NCBI GenBank assembly: GCA_942159475.1 | Contig: OW804097.1 | Span: 55,386,986 to 55,450,985, forward strand | Source of the DNA: Sthenelais limicola | Taxonomy: Eukaryota; Annelida; Polychaeta; Phyllodocida; Sigalionidae | Direction of reading: 5' to 3' | DNA: 64,000 nt | Part shown: piece by piece, positions 37,343 through 47,110 of the stretch | Layout: every line of letters begins with the position of its first letter | Position numbering within the stretch: the first letter of the stretch is position 1 | Position numbers and translations under genes: made by a program | Notes under the pieces: model-generated | Seen by the model: only the letters and a program-made list of their open reading frames with translations | The model's database searches: none | Told to the model about the DNA's origin: nothing

Positions 37343-38563
37343 TCTTCGAGCTCATTTTCGCCCCTGAGGCGAAAATCCAAAGCTGTTAAACTTTTACTTG
37401 TCTTATGTCAAAGTACTCCCAGAAGCTGCCTAGCAAAGTTTACTTCAGAATGGTCCAGAGAATTTTTTTGATTTGAGCAATAATTAAAAAATTCTTGCAA
37501 ACTGCACATTCGAAGCGAGGAGAATTCAAAGATGGCCGTCAAAACATGAAGTTGATTGAACAGCGAGCAGGGAACAGCAGGTGCTGCTCTGAGCCAATCA
37601 GAGGCGATCACATGATCACTGGCCCAATCCCCTAAACAATGACGACATAGCACAGACCAGGGAAGCCTTTCTCCGATCAGAAAAACATATTGAAGCACTG
37701 CTGCTCCTCATAGGCTTAATGAAGGTAGAAACTCCAGGATTATAATTTATTCCATTAAAAAGCTAACAAAATATAGAATCAAATCCTATAATCTAAATGT
37801 CTGCAGGCGTCTTATGGCCGTTCCATGAGATCATTTGCAGACCTCGTCAAGCAAAACACTTGAGTCCTGACAACCCTTGTTTCTGTGACGAAGTTTAGCC
37901 TAATAGCCGAGTCTCCCAGCTCCCCAGTTGTTTGATTTTAAAAGCTTTGGCTTTCGATATAACAAATACAGGAAGATGTGGACTCAATCTTACTAAACTA
38001 ACCAGCCAAACAGTTACCGTACACCAATTCTTGCACGGATACTATTCTGGACTACTCCCAAACCTGTCATATTAACTATCTTAGCCACTTTAACTGTTTT
38101 ACCTAGGTACCTGAATAAACATATTTGAAATAAAAAATATGTGTAGGCCTACATGGAAATATCATGTGTACCATAGGCTACCATGCATGACAACCCTGGT
38201 AGGTTTTCCATGTCTGGACTGCGAGTCAGAATAGATCTATAGATACACCCCACACCCTGGAATACCGGTAAAAATGGAATGAATATGTAGGCCTATGGCA
38301 ATATGTTGTGTCTTGGGCCAACCAAGGAATATATATATATAAATATTTTATTTCCATTTTAAATACAATTACATAATTGGAAATAGGCTACGACGTTCTG
38401 GGATTTCCCAGCTCTTCCAAGAAGGCCTCAATATACAATTCTAATATAGTTTTCAGTACATTTTCAAACAAATAAATACATTTTAATTAAATATTCAGAT
38501 ATAATGTGCCTAATCCATTAAACAAATACAATGTCTCCTTATTTCTCCTTTTTTTTTTACTTT

Positions 38564-38715
38564 TGTAGTGGTCCTGGTGGTTGAACTTGGGATTATGACC
38601 TGTTGAGGATAGCTTGCCTCAGTAGCTCAGTTGGTAGAGCATCGGAACGTCAATCCGAAGGTCCGGGGTTCGGTTCCCCGTCAAGGCAATGGCATTTTTC
38701 AGCTGGTTCACTACA
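38564..38715 (+). repeat. 5' LTR of the miniature element
   Basis: 152 bp, TGTAGTGGTCC at the start, GGTTCACTACA at the end. It carries the tRNA-like unit at 38616-38688 and T5 at 38695-38699. No TATA box or AATAAA is visible, unlike ordinary LTRs. Confidence 0.8.
38616..38688 (+). tRNA. tRNA-like Pol III unit inside the LTR (not a decoding tRNA)
   Basis: 73 nt fold as a cloverleaf: D stem GCTC/GAGC, anticodon stem TCGGA/TCCGA and T stem CGGGG/CCCCG are perfect; the acceptor stem has four good pairs, two mismatches and a G-T pair. Box A TAGCTCAGTTGG (38623-38634) is canonical, box B GGTTCGGTTCC (38667-38677) has one deviation, and T5 (38695-38699) follows 6 nt after the end. The anticodon loop ACGTCAA would give GTC (Asp), but position 33 is C instead of the universal U, and the T loop has G for A58, so decoding is unlikely. 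Pol III transcription of the LTR is plausible. Confidence 0.75.
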
Positions 38716-38717
38716 AT

Positions 38718-38730
38718 TGGTGCCGTGACC
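38718..38730 (+). promoter_or_regulatory. Primer binding site, tRNA-His-like
   Basis: TGGTGCCGTGACC, two bases after the LTR. tRNA-His ends in ...GTCACGGCA plus CCA, so the first 12 bases pair perfectly. Confidence 0.75.
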
Positions 38731-38812
38731 AGCCACCTAAGGGCAGCACTGTAGACCCCAAGTTGGACAAAACCATATGAGATGAGTTTCGTCCATTGTT
38801 GGAAGGGGGCAG

Positions 38813-38858
38813 TGTAGTGGTCCTGGTGGTTGAACTTGGGATTGTGACCTACACTACA
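38813..38858 (+). repeat. Internally deleted 3' LTR
   Basis: Matches the first ~38 bp of the 5' LTR with one difference, then jumps to ACTACA at the end. The missing block is the tRNA-like unit and its flanks. Confidence 0.75.
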
Positions 38859-39239
38859 CTTTTATACAATGTCGTATATTTCCATGTTTTCATACAAGTC
38901 TTACTAGCTTGAATTATGATTATTATTATTGCTATATATAAGCAAGATTTAATATGCAAATGCATATTTTAAATATTAATTTTCATAGAGTTTCTATTAT
39001 TATACCAACTCTTTTTCACTTTTTTGTTTTTAAACTTCCATTTTTCCTTTCATATAAGACCTTTTAAGGTATATACGAAAATTTAACAAATCATCCACAT
39101 AGTGACCATCAGAAAATACATTTTCATCTGAATTCCACAGAAGAGGAGCTTACTACAGTGGATTATATATCTAATTCCCTGGCCTGGTCAACTGACAATC
39201 AATTAAATGAATATGTAAATAAAACAAACAATTAATGGC

Positions 39240-39625
39240 TACTCCTACTGTCCTAAAATTTTCTACACATATAGTGCAGGTTATATACTACACATAAAAA
39301 GGAAAACATTAAAGGTCATCAAAGGTTGTAGCTGTTTGAAATAGATATGTTTGGGAAACAGTGCTAGCTATGGGTACCGGTACTCTCAGTTGTAGCCTAC
39401 GCATTTAATATGGTACAGTATGCAAGTCTATTGGGAAATGCTGCATTTTTCTTTCACAGTTAGGGGAATAAAACAAAAATGGAAACTTCTAATGTCCCCA
39501 AATTGTCTACACATATAGTGCAGGTAATATTCTACACATATATAGGGAAAAAAATGTAGGTCATCGCGTTAGAAAATAATTATAGCTGTCTGAAATAGAC
39601 ATGTTTAGGAAACATAGAACACATT
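39240..39625 (+). repeat. ~245 bp tandem duplication
   Basis: About 39250-39365 recurs at about 39493-39618; shared CTACACATATAGTGCAGG, GGTCATC and GAAATAGA-ATGTTT-GGAAACA words in order. Confidence 0.65.
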
Positions 39626-39683
39626 GAAAGCAACAGATTTTTGGGATGTCAGCCATGTTTCAAAGCTCAATAATTCAGAAACG

Positions 39684-40855
39684 AACACCATGACCCACTG
39701 ACTTTTTTTCCTATCTATGACCACAAACACCTAGAGAATAATAAACTAACAAATCAGAAAAATGACATCTATTTTTTGGTTGGGAAAAAATAAAATTGTT
39801 TTTACAAAAATTGTGAAAAATAGTGGGTTTTCCTGAGATTCTTATTAAAAATTTGCATCACAGATTTGTGGTGTTTGAGATAAAAATAACCATGCATTCT
39901 ATGAAGAAGAGGCATAGAAATTATTGGGCAAATAATACTCTCTCCAAAACTGTTAACTTTACATTACTGGGGTACTGAAAAGTTAAATTGAGTGAATATA
40001 AATAGTAGGCCTAAGTATGAACTATGAAATTGAGGGATTGCAAAATGAGGCCCCCAGAACACCATGACCCACTGATTTTTTTTCCTATCTATGACCACAA
40101 ACACCTAGAGAATAATATACTAACAAATCAGAAAAATGACATCTATTTTCTGGTTGGGAAAAAATAAAATTGTTTTTACTAAAATTGCGAAAAATAGTGG
40201 TGTAGTGAACCGCAGATTCATGGGCATGAGTTTACGAAATTCGGGAAAGAATCACGAATACGAGGAAATTCGTTTGAACCGTGTTTATTACCCAAAGGTA
40301 TACAGTTACAAAGGTATTGTCGCTGAACAAAGGGTGCTTAATTTGAACAACGGAAGAATCTCGGTCCGCGGCACGGCTCGAGTCCGTAGTGTTAAGCGAA
40401 GCCTGGATCCCCTTACAGAGGTAGTAGTATCCTTCGCCTACCGTCCGTCGGAGGGTTTCTGCAGTGCTGTTGGCACGATGACGTATGTTGCCCTCTGACG
40501 GAAGCGGCCGGAAGTGGTGGTCGTCTCCGGCTCCAGTAGAAGTGCCCCCGCTGTCGTAGCCCGGATGGTAGTCGGCAATGGACGGCAGCGTTGATGTATT
40601 CCGGGTGGCGGACCCACTACAGTGGGTTTTTCCTGAGATTCTAATTAAAAATTTGCATCACAGATTTGTGGTTTTCGGAATAAAAATAACCATGCATTCT
40701 ATGAATGATAAAGAGGCATAGAAATTATTGGGCAAATAATACTCTCTCCAAAACTGTTAACTTTACGTTACCGGGGGTACCAGATTGAGTGAATATAAAT
40801 AGAAGGCCTAGACCTAAATATGAACTATGAAATTGAGGGATTGCAAAATGAGGCA
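39684..40855 (+). repeat. ~370 bp tandem duplication, second copy split by a solo LTR
   Basis: Copy 1 is 39684-40052, copy 2 is 40053-40200 plus 40622-40855. Both run from AACACCATGACCCACTGA to GAGGGATTGCAAAATGAGGC. A third, diverged copy of the first ~100 bp lies at about 44868-44968. Confidence 0.85.
40201..40621 (-). mobile_element. Solo LTR, 421 bp, minus orientation
   Basis: TGTAGTGAACC...GGACCCACTACA is inserted in the second copy of a tandem duplication. The first copy (around 39832) gives the empty site, so boundaries are certain. GTGG flanks both sides (40197-40200, 40622-40625), a 4 bp duplication. On the minus strand it starts TGTAGTGGGTCC, ends GGTTCACTACA and has AATAAA about 95 bp before its end. 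These termini match those of the miniature element at 38564. It is GC-richer than its surroundings. A frame at 40136-40498 across the junction is not a gene. Confidence 0.9.
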
Positions 40856-41771
40856 CCCATTTGCCTCTCATTGGTTATTTTGAGATACGGTACCGGTACC
40901 AAATTTTGAAGGGCTGTAACTCAACAAGAATTAGTTACCGTAACAGTGATCAGTTTACATTTATTTATTTCCGGTTCCTGCAGAGGATTGCGTTTCCAAG
41001 GGAAACAAATATTGATGTCAGTTACCGGTACCGTATATGTAAAGTTTGAGAGGGAGGGATAGTAGGAGGGAGCCGGGAGGGAGAGGAACAGGAGACAAAA
41101 AACATGAAATCCTATCCCATATCTGACTGGTCACTCCATGTAGCCTAATTCTGTTGGTCCCTTAAATCTAACACCTTTGCATATGAGGCATATCTTACCT
41201 CTCAACTTGCCACTTTAATTCACACATGGTCTACACTTTAATTCACACCTAAACGCCATCCCCTCCCCCTCACAGCCATTACCAGCATGATTCTGATCCC
41301 ATCTGCTGATATCAGAATCAACAGATTCTTCACACTGATATCCAGGATGGGAGGAGCCAAGATGCTATCAATGATTGACAGACATCACCCCAATGACATG
41401 TAGGCCTACACTCTGTCCAGCCTCTAAAGAACAGAAACTTCAAAGAAGGATACAATTAGAGGGTCACGTCTGGGAATGTCTTTAACGATGGTGTGAGGGC
41501 GCTAGAACATGTCAATGTCAAAACAGCTTTAAAAGTAATTAATGTTCTCTCTTCAAATTGCAATGGGGGAATGAAAAAAGTTTTAACCCTGGAGATGGGG
41601 ACCAAATTTAAAAGCTATAAATGGTGAGGACCATGACATATTTGAGAGACAGGAACAGGAAAGTGGCAGCACATCCACCAACTAATTCGTAAATCAGTGC
41701 TGTCAAAGCGGTGTCAAAGTCAGTGCCCCATTGTGACCCCTGAACCCCCACCATCCTTGCCGCGCTCTTTA
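40856..41771. other. Non-coding stretch
   Basis: No gene. Several GGTACCGGTACC-like palindromes lie at 40885-41035 and a purine-rich patch at about 41046-41100. The segment at 41399-41428 (TACACTCTGTCCAGCCTCTAA) recurs inverted at about 44809-44838, just outside the right end of the next element. Confidence 0.45.
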
Positions 41772-41954
41772 GGGACTGTTCATAATTAACCACTGGGGGG
41801 GGGGGGGGGGGGCTAGGAGGAAATGGCCAAAATTCTTGCGCAAAAATGTATGACCCCCCCTTCAGAATCTGTGCAAAAAAAGATGGCCCCCCCCCCCTTC
41901 ACAATTGGTGCAAAAATTGATGGCCCCCCCCCCCTTCCTCTCAACCTTCAGTTC

Positions 41955-42050
41955 AATGTGTTAATAAGGGCGTAAAGCAACCAATCTCACTCACTCCCCT
42001 TTCTCTCTACCCCTTTCGACACCAAATAAATGTGATTGATTGATTGATAA
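41955..42050 (+). mobile_element. LINE/SINE 3' end with (GATT)n tail
   Basis: AAGGGCGTAAAGCAACCAAT opens a segment that ends ACCAAATAAATGTGATTGATT with three to four GATT repeats. The first part recurs at 54590-54640 and inverted at 50597-50645. Confidence 0.55.
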
Positions 42051-43319
42051 TTTTATTTGGAATGCTCCATATCGGTATCCTAGGAGAATTAGAAACCCAT
42101 AACCTATAATAAGACAAAAATAACCAAGGGATGGAGCAGGAAAGCATATCGTCGCGCAGTGGAGGTATTCAACCAAGTACACAGAGCTCACATGGTTCAA
42201 TACCAAAGGCAAGCGACGATATGGAATTCTCACATAGTCCCACAGATTTTGTTTTATTTTATTTCGCTGTTACTTATTAAAATGTACTCGAGTATGATAG
42301 ATTTATTGATGAAATTAAATTCATATTAGTCTTGGTTGATGTTGACATTGATATCTTTCTTTCCATCATGACTCCTGTCTTGACGCATTTGTGTATTTCT
42401 ATGTGTCATTTTTTCCGACCCACAAGGGTCAGGACTATATCTCAGAACACAAAATTATATAATTCTGTACAGTCATGTACATGTATTTTGCTTACTGTTT
42501 TGCACAATTACTCTAATAAATGTATTCAATTATTTTTGTTAATTTCGGAACTCATTTATATGCACTAATACTATTACTGTTTGAGAACTATATACTGGTA
42601 TGTGGCAGGGCTTACCACTGCCTCTTCCAAAAAACAAAGCTGATTCTGCTCCATGCTGCATTTGGACTTTTTGATGCAGGCCCTTAACTAGATCCATTTG
42701 GCCATGAAGATGTTCCACAGCCTTCTTGATGAGGGCAACATCTTCTATCTTTGGCCTTGGTGGAATGGAAAAATAGAATTTGGTTTCTCTGCCTCCTGAG
42801 GCCCCTGTCTTGCACTTGAAAAGGACTTCTATGACCCTCTGAGGAGCTTGCAACTTTGGTTAAATTCTCTTCTTCTTTTTCGCTCTTCTCGAACATTGGA
42901 TAATCATAGAAAAATCTTTCTTAGTTCATCTCCATGTTTGTTGCACCAGTTGAACAAACTCCAAGATGTTCTACACAGTGTTTGAACAGCTGGCTGAGGG
43001 CTATCCTGATGCTTTCAACATTGCAACAACCAAGAGAGATTGATGACTTCCAGCCCCATGCCAACATAAAGAAACTTTCTCAGATCATAAATTGGAGAGT
43101 GAGGCAGAAATTGCCAAGTTCTGATAAATTTGCAGTTGACATTGGCCTTGTCAATGATTACTTGCGTCATCTGCATTATATTGAGTTGGGTGAAAAGATA
43201 AGGGCAAATCAACAAGTCAATGAACACCAAAAAGGAGGGAAAAACATATGAACTGGGCCCAAATGGCTTTATCAGGAAAACTGGATAATTTAAAAGTATC
43301 TGAGTTAGATAAGTAATTT

Positions 43320-43670
43320 ACTACACCATGGGCTCACTATTAAGGGTAAAACTAAGAAACACAAAGTCAAGACAATAGTCAGTCACATTGGGATCCATGA
43401 TAACACATTGGAAGGTGTTGTGTATGAGGGACATGATGTGAGCCAACATGTGTCTACTGACTGTGATTCTGAGCCTGAATATGAGGTGGAATCAATTACG
43501 ATGCATTATTCCAACAGTAGCGAAAATGAAGATGAGCGAAATTATGATGCCTCTAATGCTGCTCACAGTTTTAAAAGAGTAACTACTACCACAAGGAGTG
43601 GCAGGGTTGCAAAAAGATTCTGTTTGGATTTTTGGATTTTCCCACACATTGCTTTTTTATGTGTAGAGAT
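43320..43670 (+). pseudogene. Possible 3' end of an LTR-retrotransposon pol
   Basis: A frame reads HGLTIKGKTKKHKVKTIVSH, then an acidic Ser/Glu-rich stretch (SSENEDERNYDASNAAHS), then TTTTRSGRVAKRF. A basic T-R-S-G-R-V terminus after an acidic linker is typical of the end of Ty3/gypsy-type polyproteins. An LTR-like segment follows at 43775. No catalytic domain is preserved upstream. Confidence 0.3.
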
Positions 43671-43774
43671 GAAGTTTGCCGAGCAGAGAATGAGTTATCC
43701 TCGCTCTGTCTTAATTGGCACCGCTTGCATGTCGGATATTCAGCTCCTCTTCCAGGTCAGCCGAAATAGGTGCA

Positions 43775-43981
43775 TGGTAGTTCACTAGGTAGTCATTATG
43801 TGCTTTTACCTGTTAAAATGTTCAATTCTATTGTACAATCTGTCTAGATAGCTAGATGGTGCCGCCGCCTCGTGGGGAGCATCTGACCTAACTACCGTGA
43901 GTAGAGAATAAAGGCAGTGGAGCTCGAGACATGAAAGACAACGGATGTGTTATTGAGTTATTGATACACAATCTTACCACA
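43775..43981 (+). mobile_element. LTR-like remnant with AATAAA and primer-site-like sequence
   Basis: Starts TGGTAG, ends TTACCACA, contains AATAAAGG at 43907-43914. TTGGTACTGACTCC follows immediately and resembles a tRNA-His-type primer site with an indel. The region before it looks like a pol C terminus, so it may be a 3' LTR or a leftover of tandem LTRs. Confidence 0.35.
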
Positions 43982-44374
43982 TTGGTACTGACTCCCTTCT
44001 TCCTGGAATATTCTGTATCCTTTTACCCTTTCACTGTCTGGTGTCAGTGTTGGTTACCCAGTAGCCATCCCCAGTACGTTACAAAGAAAGAGTTTGTGAA
44101 TAATGAGAAAAGACCAAGCAAAGACTGAAGGATCTGGATTCTGTGTTTTGGTATTTGCGTTCCGAGCTTATCCAAAGTAATTCTAGACACTACATGATTA
44201 CCGTATATTAAGGTTGTGATTAAAGTTGTACCGTATTAAACAAGTCAAGGATGTGTGGTGAGATATCCTTTCATATAGAAATACCTATTTCGGGTCAAAT
44301 TTCATGCGCAAAAATGTGTGGCCCCCCCTTCAAGACTTGTGGCCCCCCCTTCTATGGGTACATATGGGTAAAAT

Positions 44375-44680
44375 TCGACACGATTGACACGCGACACGGC
44401 CGCTAAATCACGGGCGACACGGCGACACGGTCCCCTTAACGTGCGACACACATAGCTTCCAAAAAGCTGATAAAATTTGACATGAGACATTCAGAAATGT
44501 ATTAAAAATCGACATGAGACACAGTGATTTATTTAACAGGTGACACATGACATTGTATCAACCGTTAATACTAATTAATATATTGCTTAAAAAGTGACAC
44601 GAGACATCATTGAATTGTTTTAAAATGTGACATGGGACATGGAAAAAATTCTTATCGGGCGACACTCAGACACAGTCATA
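44375..44680 (+). repeat. Irregular array of GACACG/GACATG words
   Basis: At least 14 occurrences of GACAC or GACAT preceded by CG or GT within ~300 bp, at variable 10-40 bp spacing, with AT-rich spacers. Not a simple tandem repeat. Confidence 0.5.
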
Positions 44681-44867
44681 AAATATGGGACCCATATATA
44701 CCCCTCCTTCTGGGTCTGTGCAAAAAAAGGTGGCCCCCCCCTTCAAATCCTCCTAGCCCCCCCTCCCCCCCCCCCCCCCCCCAAGTGATTAATCATGAAC
44801 AGTCCCTTAGAGGCTGGACAGAGTGTAGGGCCTACTTAGATTGATGTTATCTCATCAATCTAAAAAT

Positions 44868-44968
44868 GAGTACGGTGACCTATTGATTTTTTCCCATTTT
44901 TATGACCAGAAACACTTCAAGAATCAAATCCCAAAGTTTAAAAAAAATTACATCTATTTTCATTTTCC
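44868..44968 (+). repeat. Third diverged copy of the 39684 repeat
   Basis: Aligns to 39690-39780 and 40059-40150 with words GTGACC-A-TGATTTTTTCC, TATGACCA-AAACAC and ACATCTATTTTC; clearly older. Confidence 0.5.
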
Positions 44969-46975
44969 ACTAGATAGTAGGCTAGCGTTTGCCTTTAAAT
45001 ACACTGAAAATTAGGGCAGTAAAACAAAGGCAATTTGTTTATTCTGTACTTACTAAGTTAACCAGACAACTCTCCGATTACTCTGTGATATAAATAATGC
45101 CAAGGCCAAGCATATATTGTTATCCGCTGTGTGCAGCAGTGGCAACCAACGCCTCCCTTCACACTTGAGCTGTGCCTTGCTTGGGGTCAGAAACGACAGC
45201 CCGTCCCATAAGGCAATGCGCGGTGCTAATATCACTTTCTTGGAGGGGGTTAGTCGCTTTTACTCAAACACGCTCAAACCCGGCTAGCGGCGCGCATAGA
45301 TTTTAACGTCTGGATGCGATAGGGCCGCTTAGCACATCGATTTGATGTTTAATTTTTCGCAAAGCGTATAGCGGGCTGTTAGCGGTAAGTTAGTGTGAGA
45401 ATTGCTAGCATGATCATCAAATACTAAAATATAGAGCTTGTTGCAAAGGTTTGTTGGCTTCTTCAATACATAATTAGGCCTAGTCAGAGTAAACAAATGG
45501 GCTTTTTAGGGTTGCTCCGACCTCGAAACGTCCGTCAGCACTGTCGTAAGTAACTTACTTTGTATCATTATTCCTGTTCTGCTAACTAAATATGTATGCC
45601 TATCGAGTGTTCTTAACATGTTCCCTGTAGTTGCAGAAGGATCATTTTAGTGAAAAAATGTCTTTTTTCAACAGAATTAGCACTCTATCTTTGGTGAGCG
45701 ATAATAGATGAAGTCTCCCATTCATTTTACCGCATTTTACACATACCCGGGGAACGGTGTAACTGAAAGACAGATGCACCCGTACGCACTACAATAAACA
45801 CTTATTTTCTATGTAATGGGGAGGTGGGGGGTGTTGCGGCCGGTTTGTGGCGGGTGCGGCCCCTCTTCTTTCTTCCTTCTTTCCATATTTACCTTCAAAT
45901 TTAGTATGTACATTGATAAATAACATCATTATTTTCATTTTGTTTACTCCCGTACGCACTGAGAAACATTAGACACGAGATGGCTATACAGATGTCTATT
46001 TTGATGGGGTGAAATACATGGCTATTTTCGATGGGGTGAAATACATGGCTATTTTCGCTCGCCGATTGACGGAGGTTGAAGGTGTAAATGCCGGTAATTT
46101 TCACACCATAGTCTATGAAAAATGGCAGTCGGCCATGAACTTTTATTTAATGTGAATATTTGCTATCATATAGGACCATTTCGATTCATCTATAGCTTGG
46201 TTTTCAGTTTAGATCCAGCCGTTTCGTTTTTTAGTAATTATGGTTTTAATGCATTCTATGATAGGCCTATGACGTCATTCCAATCTCATTTTAAAGAGGG
46301 GAAATAATATTTCATAGATAATTAACCATAGGTAAATAGTAGTTCTACTGATTACACAATAATCAAAAGAGTTATAATTGATAATCAATTACAAGTAATT
46401 ACTGATGCGTATGATTACATTATAATTAAAAGGTTATATTGTGATTATTACAGGTGGAGACGTCCCTTTCTATCTCCCAACTAGCCTCCCTACCCTTACA
46501 TTCGTCAAGGTCTGAACAATTAAATAACCCAGTCACGAAACCTTTATTCTGTCCATGGATCGAGAGAAGTCTTTAATATATATATAGCACACAGGGTCTC
46601 AGCACATAGCACACAGGATATCTATAATCAAAGTACTGTCTCTTCTCTCTTTCCCAGACATGACGTGAAGCTTCCCTTAAATACGGCGTCATGATCCTAC
46701 TAATATCTAAAACCCAGTAGTGTCTTTGTTTTGTTTCTAGAGGCAAATCGTCATATGGGATTGTTTGGGAATATTAAATGAAACATTCAGTTCGCAATTG
46801 TACATTACTGTGTGTGTGTCTCTCTCTGTGAGTGCACCGCATGTTATTAATTATAGTAGGCTATAAGTTATCAGCCTTTTGATTATAGAACTAAAAGCGT
46901 CCAGCTTAATGTCTCCTTAATGACTGTGACCGATAAGGCAGAGTGACCTCAGTGGAGGAGGAGGAGACGGAGGTG
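44969..46975. other. Non-coding stretch
   Basis: No supported gene. A 26 bp tandem pair (GATGGGGTGAAATACATGGC then TATTTT) lies at 46002-46055. A TA-rich patch with repeated AGCACACAGG words is at about 46576-46620. Confidence 0.4.
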
Positions 46976-46980
46976 GTCCC

Positions 46981-47110
46981 AGAGAGAGAGAGAGAGAGAG
47001 ATAGAGACGGAGGGAGAGAGAGGGAGAGAGAGAAAGGGAGGGGGAGGGAGAGGGAGGGAGAGAGAGAGACATAGAGAGAGAGATAGAGAACATGAGAGGA
47101 GAGAGGAGAA
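46981..47110 (+). repeat. (AG)n / purine-rich tract
   Basis: About 130 bp of GAGA with G3 interruptions. Minus-strand frames here are Ser/Leu/Pro low complexity and not genes. The 46810-46840 GT/CT patch is similar in kind. Confidence 0.8.

Larger units (their letters stand above)
38564..38858 (+). mobile_element. Miniature LTR retrotransposon (TRIM-like) with tRNA-like gene in its LTR
   Basis: A 295 bp element. The 5' LTR is 38564-38715 (152 bp, TGTAGTGG...CACTACA). Two bases later comes TGGTGCCGTGACC (38718-38730), which matches the complement of a metazoan tRNA-His 3' end including CCA for 12 bases. The internal domain is only 97 bp with no coding capacity. A purine tract GGAAGGGGGCAG (38801-38812) precedes the 3' LTR at 38813-38858. 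The 3' LTR keeps both ends but has lost about 106 bp, exactly the tRNA-like part. CTTT flanks both sides (38560-38563 and 38859-38862). All the marks of an LTR element are present at miniature size. Confidence 0.8.
41772..44806. mobile_element. Degraded composite DNA transposon with GGGACTGTTCAT ends
   Basis: The left end GGGACTGTTCATAATTAA and the inverted right end GGGACTGTTCATGATTAA differ at one base. TTA flanks both sides (41769-41771 and 44807-44809). The inverted similarity continues through a G/C homopolymer and a CTAGGAGGA word for ~100 bp. The 3.0 kb interior holds fragments of other elements and short frames at 42539-42896 (minus) and 42934-43251 (plus) that I cannot assign. The 3 bp TTA duplication is shared by several superfamilies, so no family is claimed. 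Confidence 0.55.

Noticed and set aside
37408..37698. 96-residue minus-strand frame
   Set aside because: Length is compatible with chance, no motif is visible, and no transcript signals flank it.
38616..38688. Functional tRNA-Asp(GTC)
   Set aside because: Position 33 is C, position 58 is G, the acceptor stem has two mismatches, and the body does not resemble metazoan tRNA-Asp. The location inside an LTR is a better explanation.
40136..40498. 120-residue frame on the plus strand
   Set aside because: It runs across the left junction of the solo LTR insertion, so it is an accidental fusion of flank and LTR sequence.
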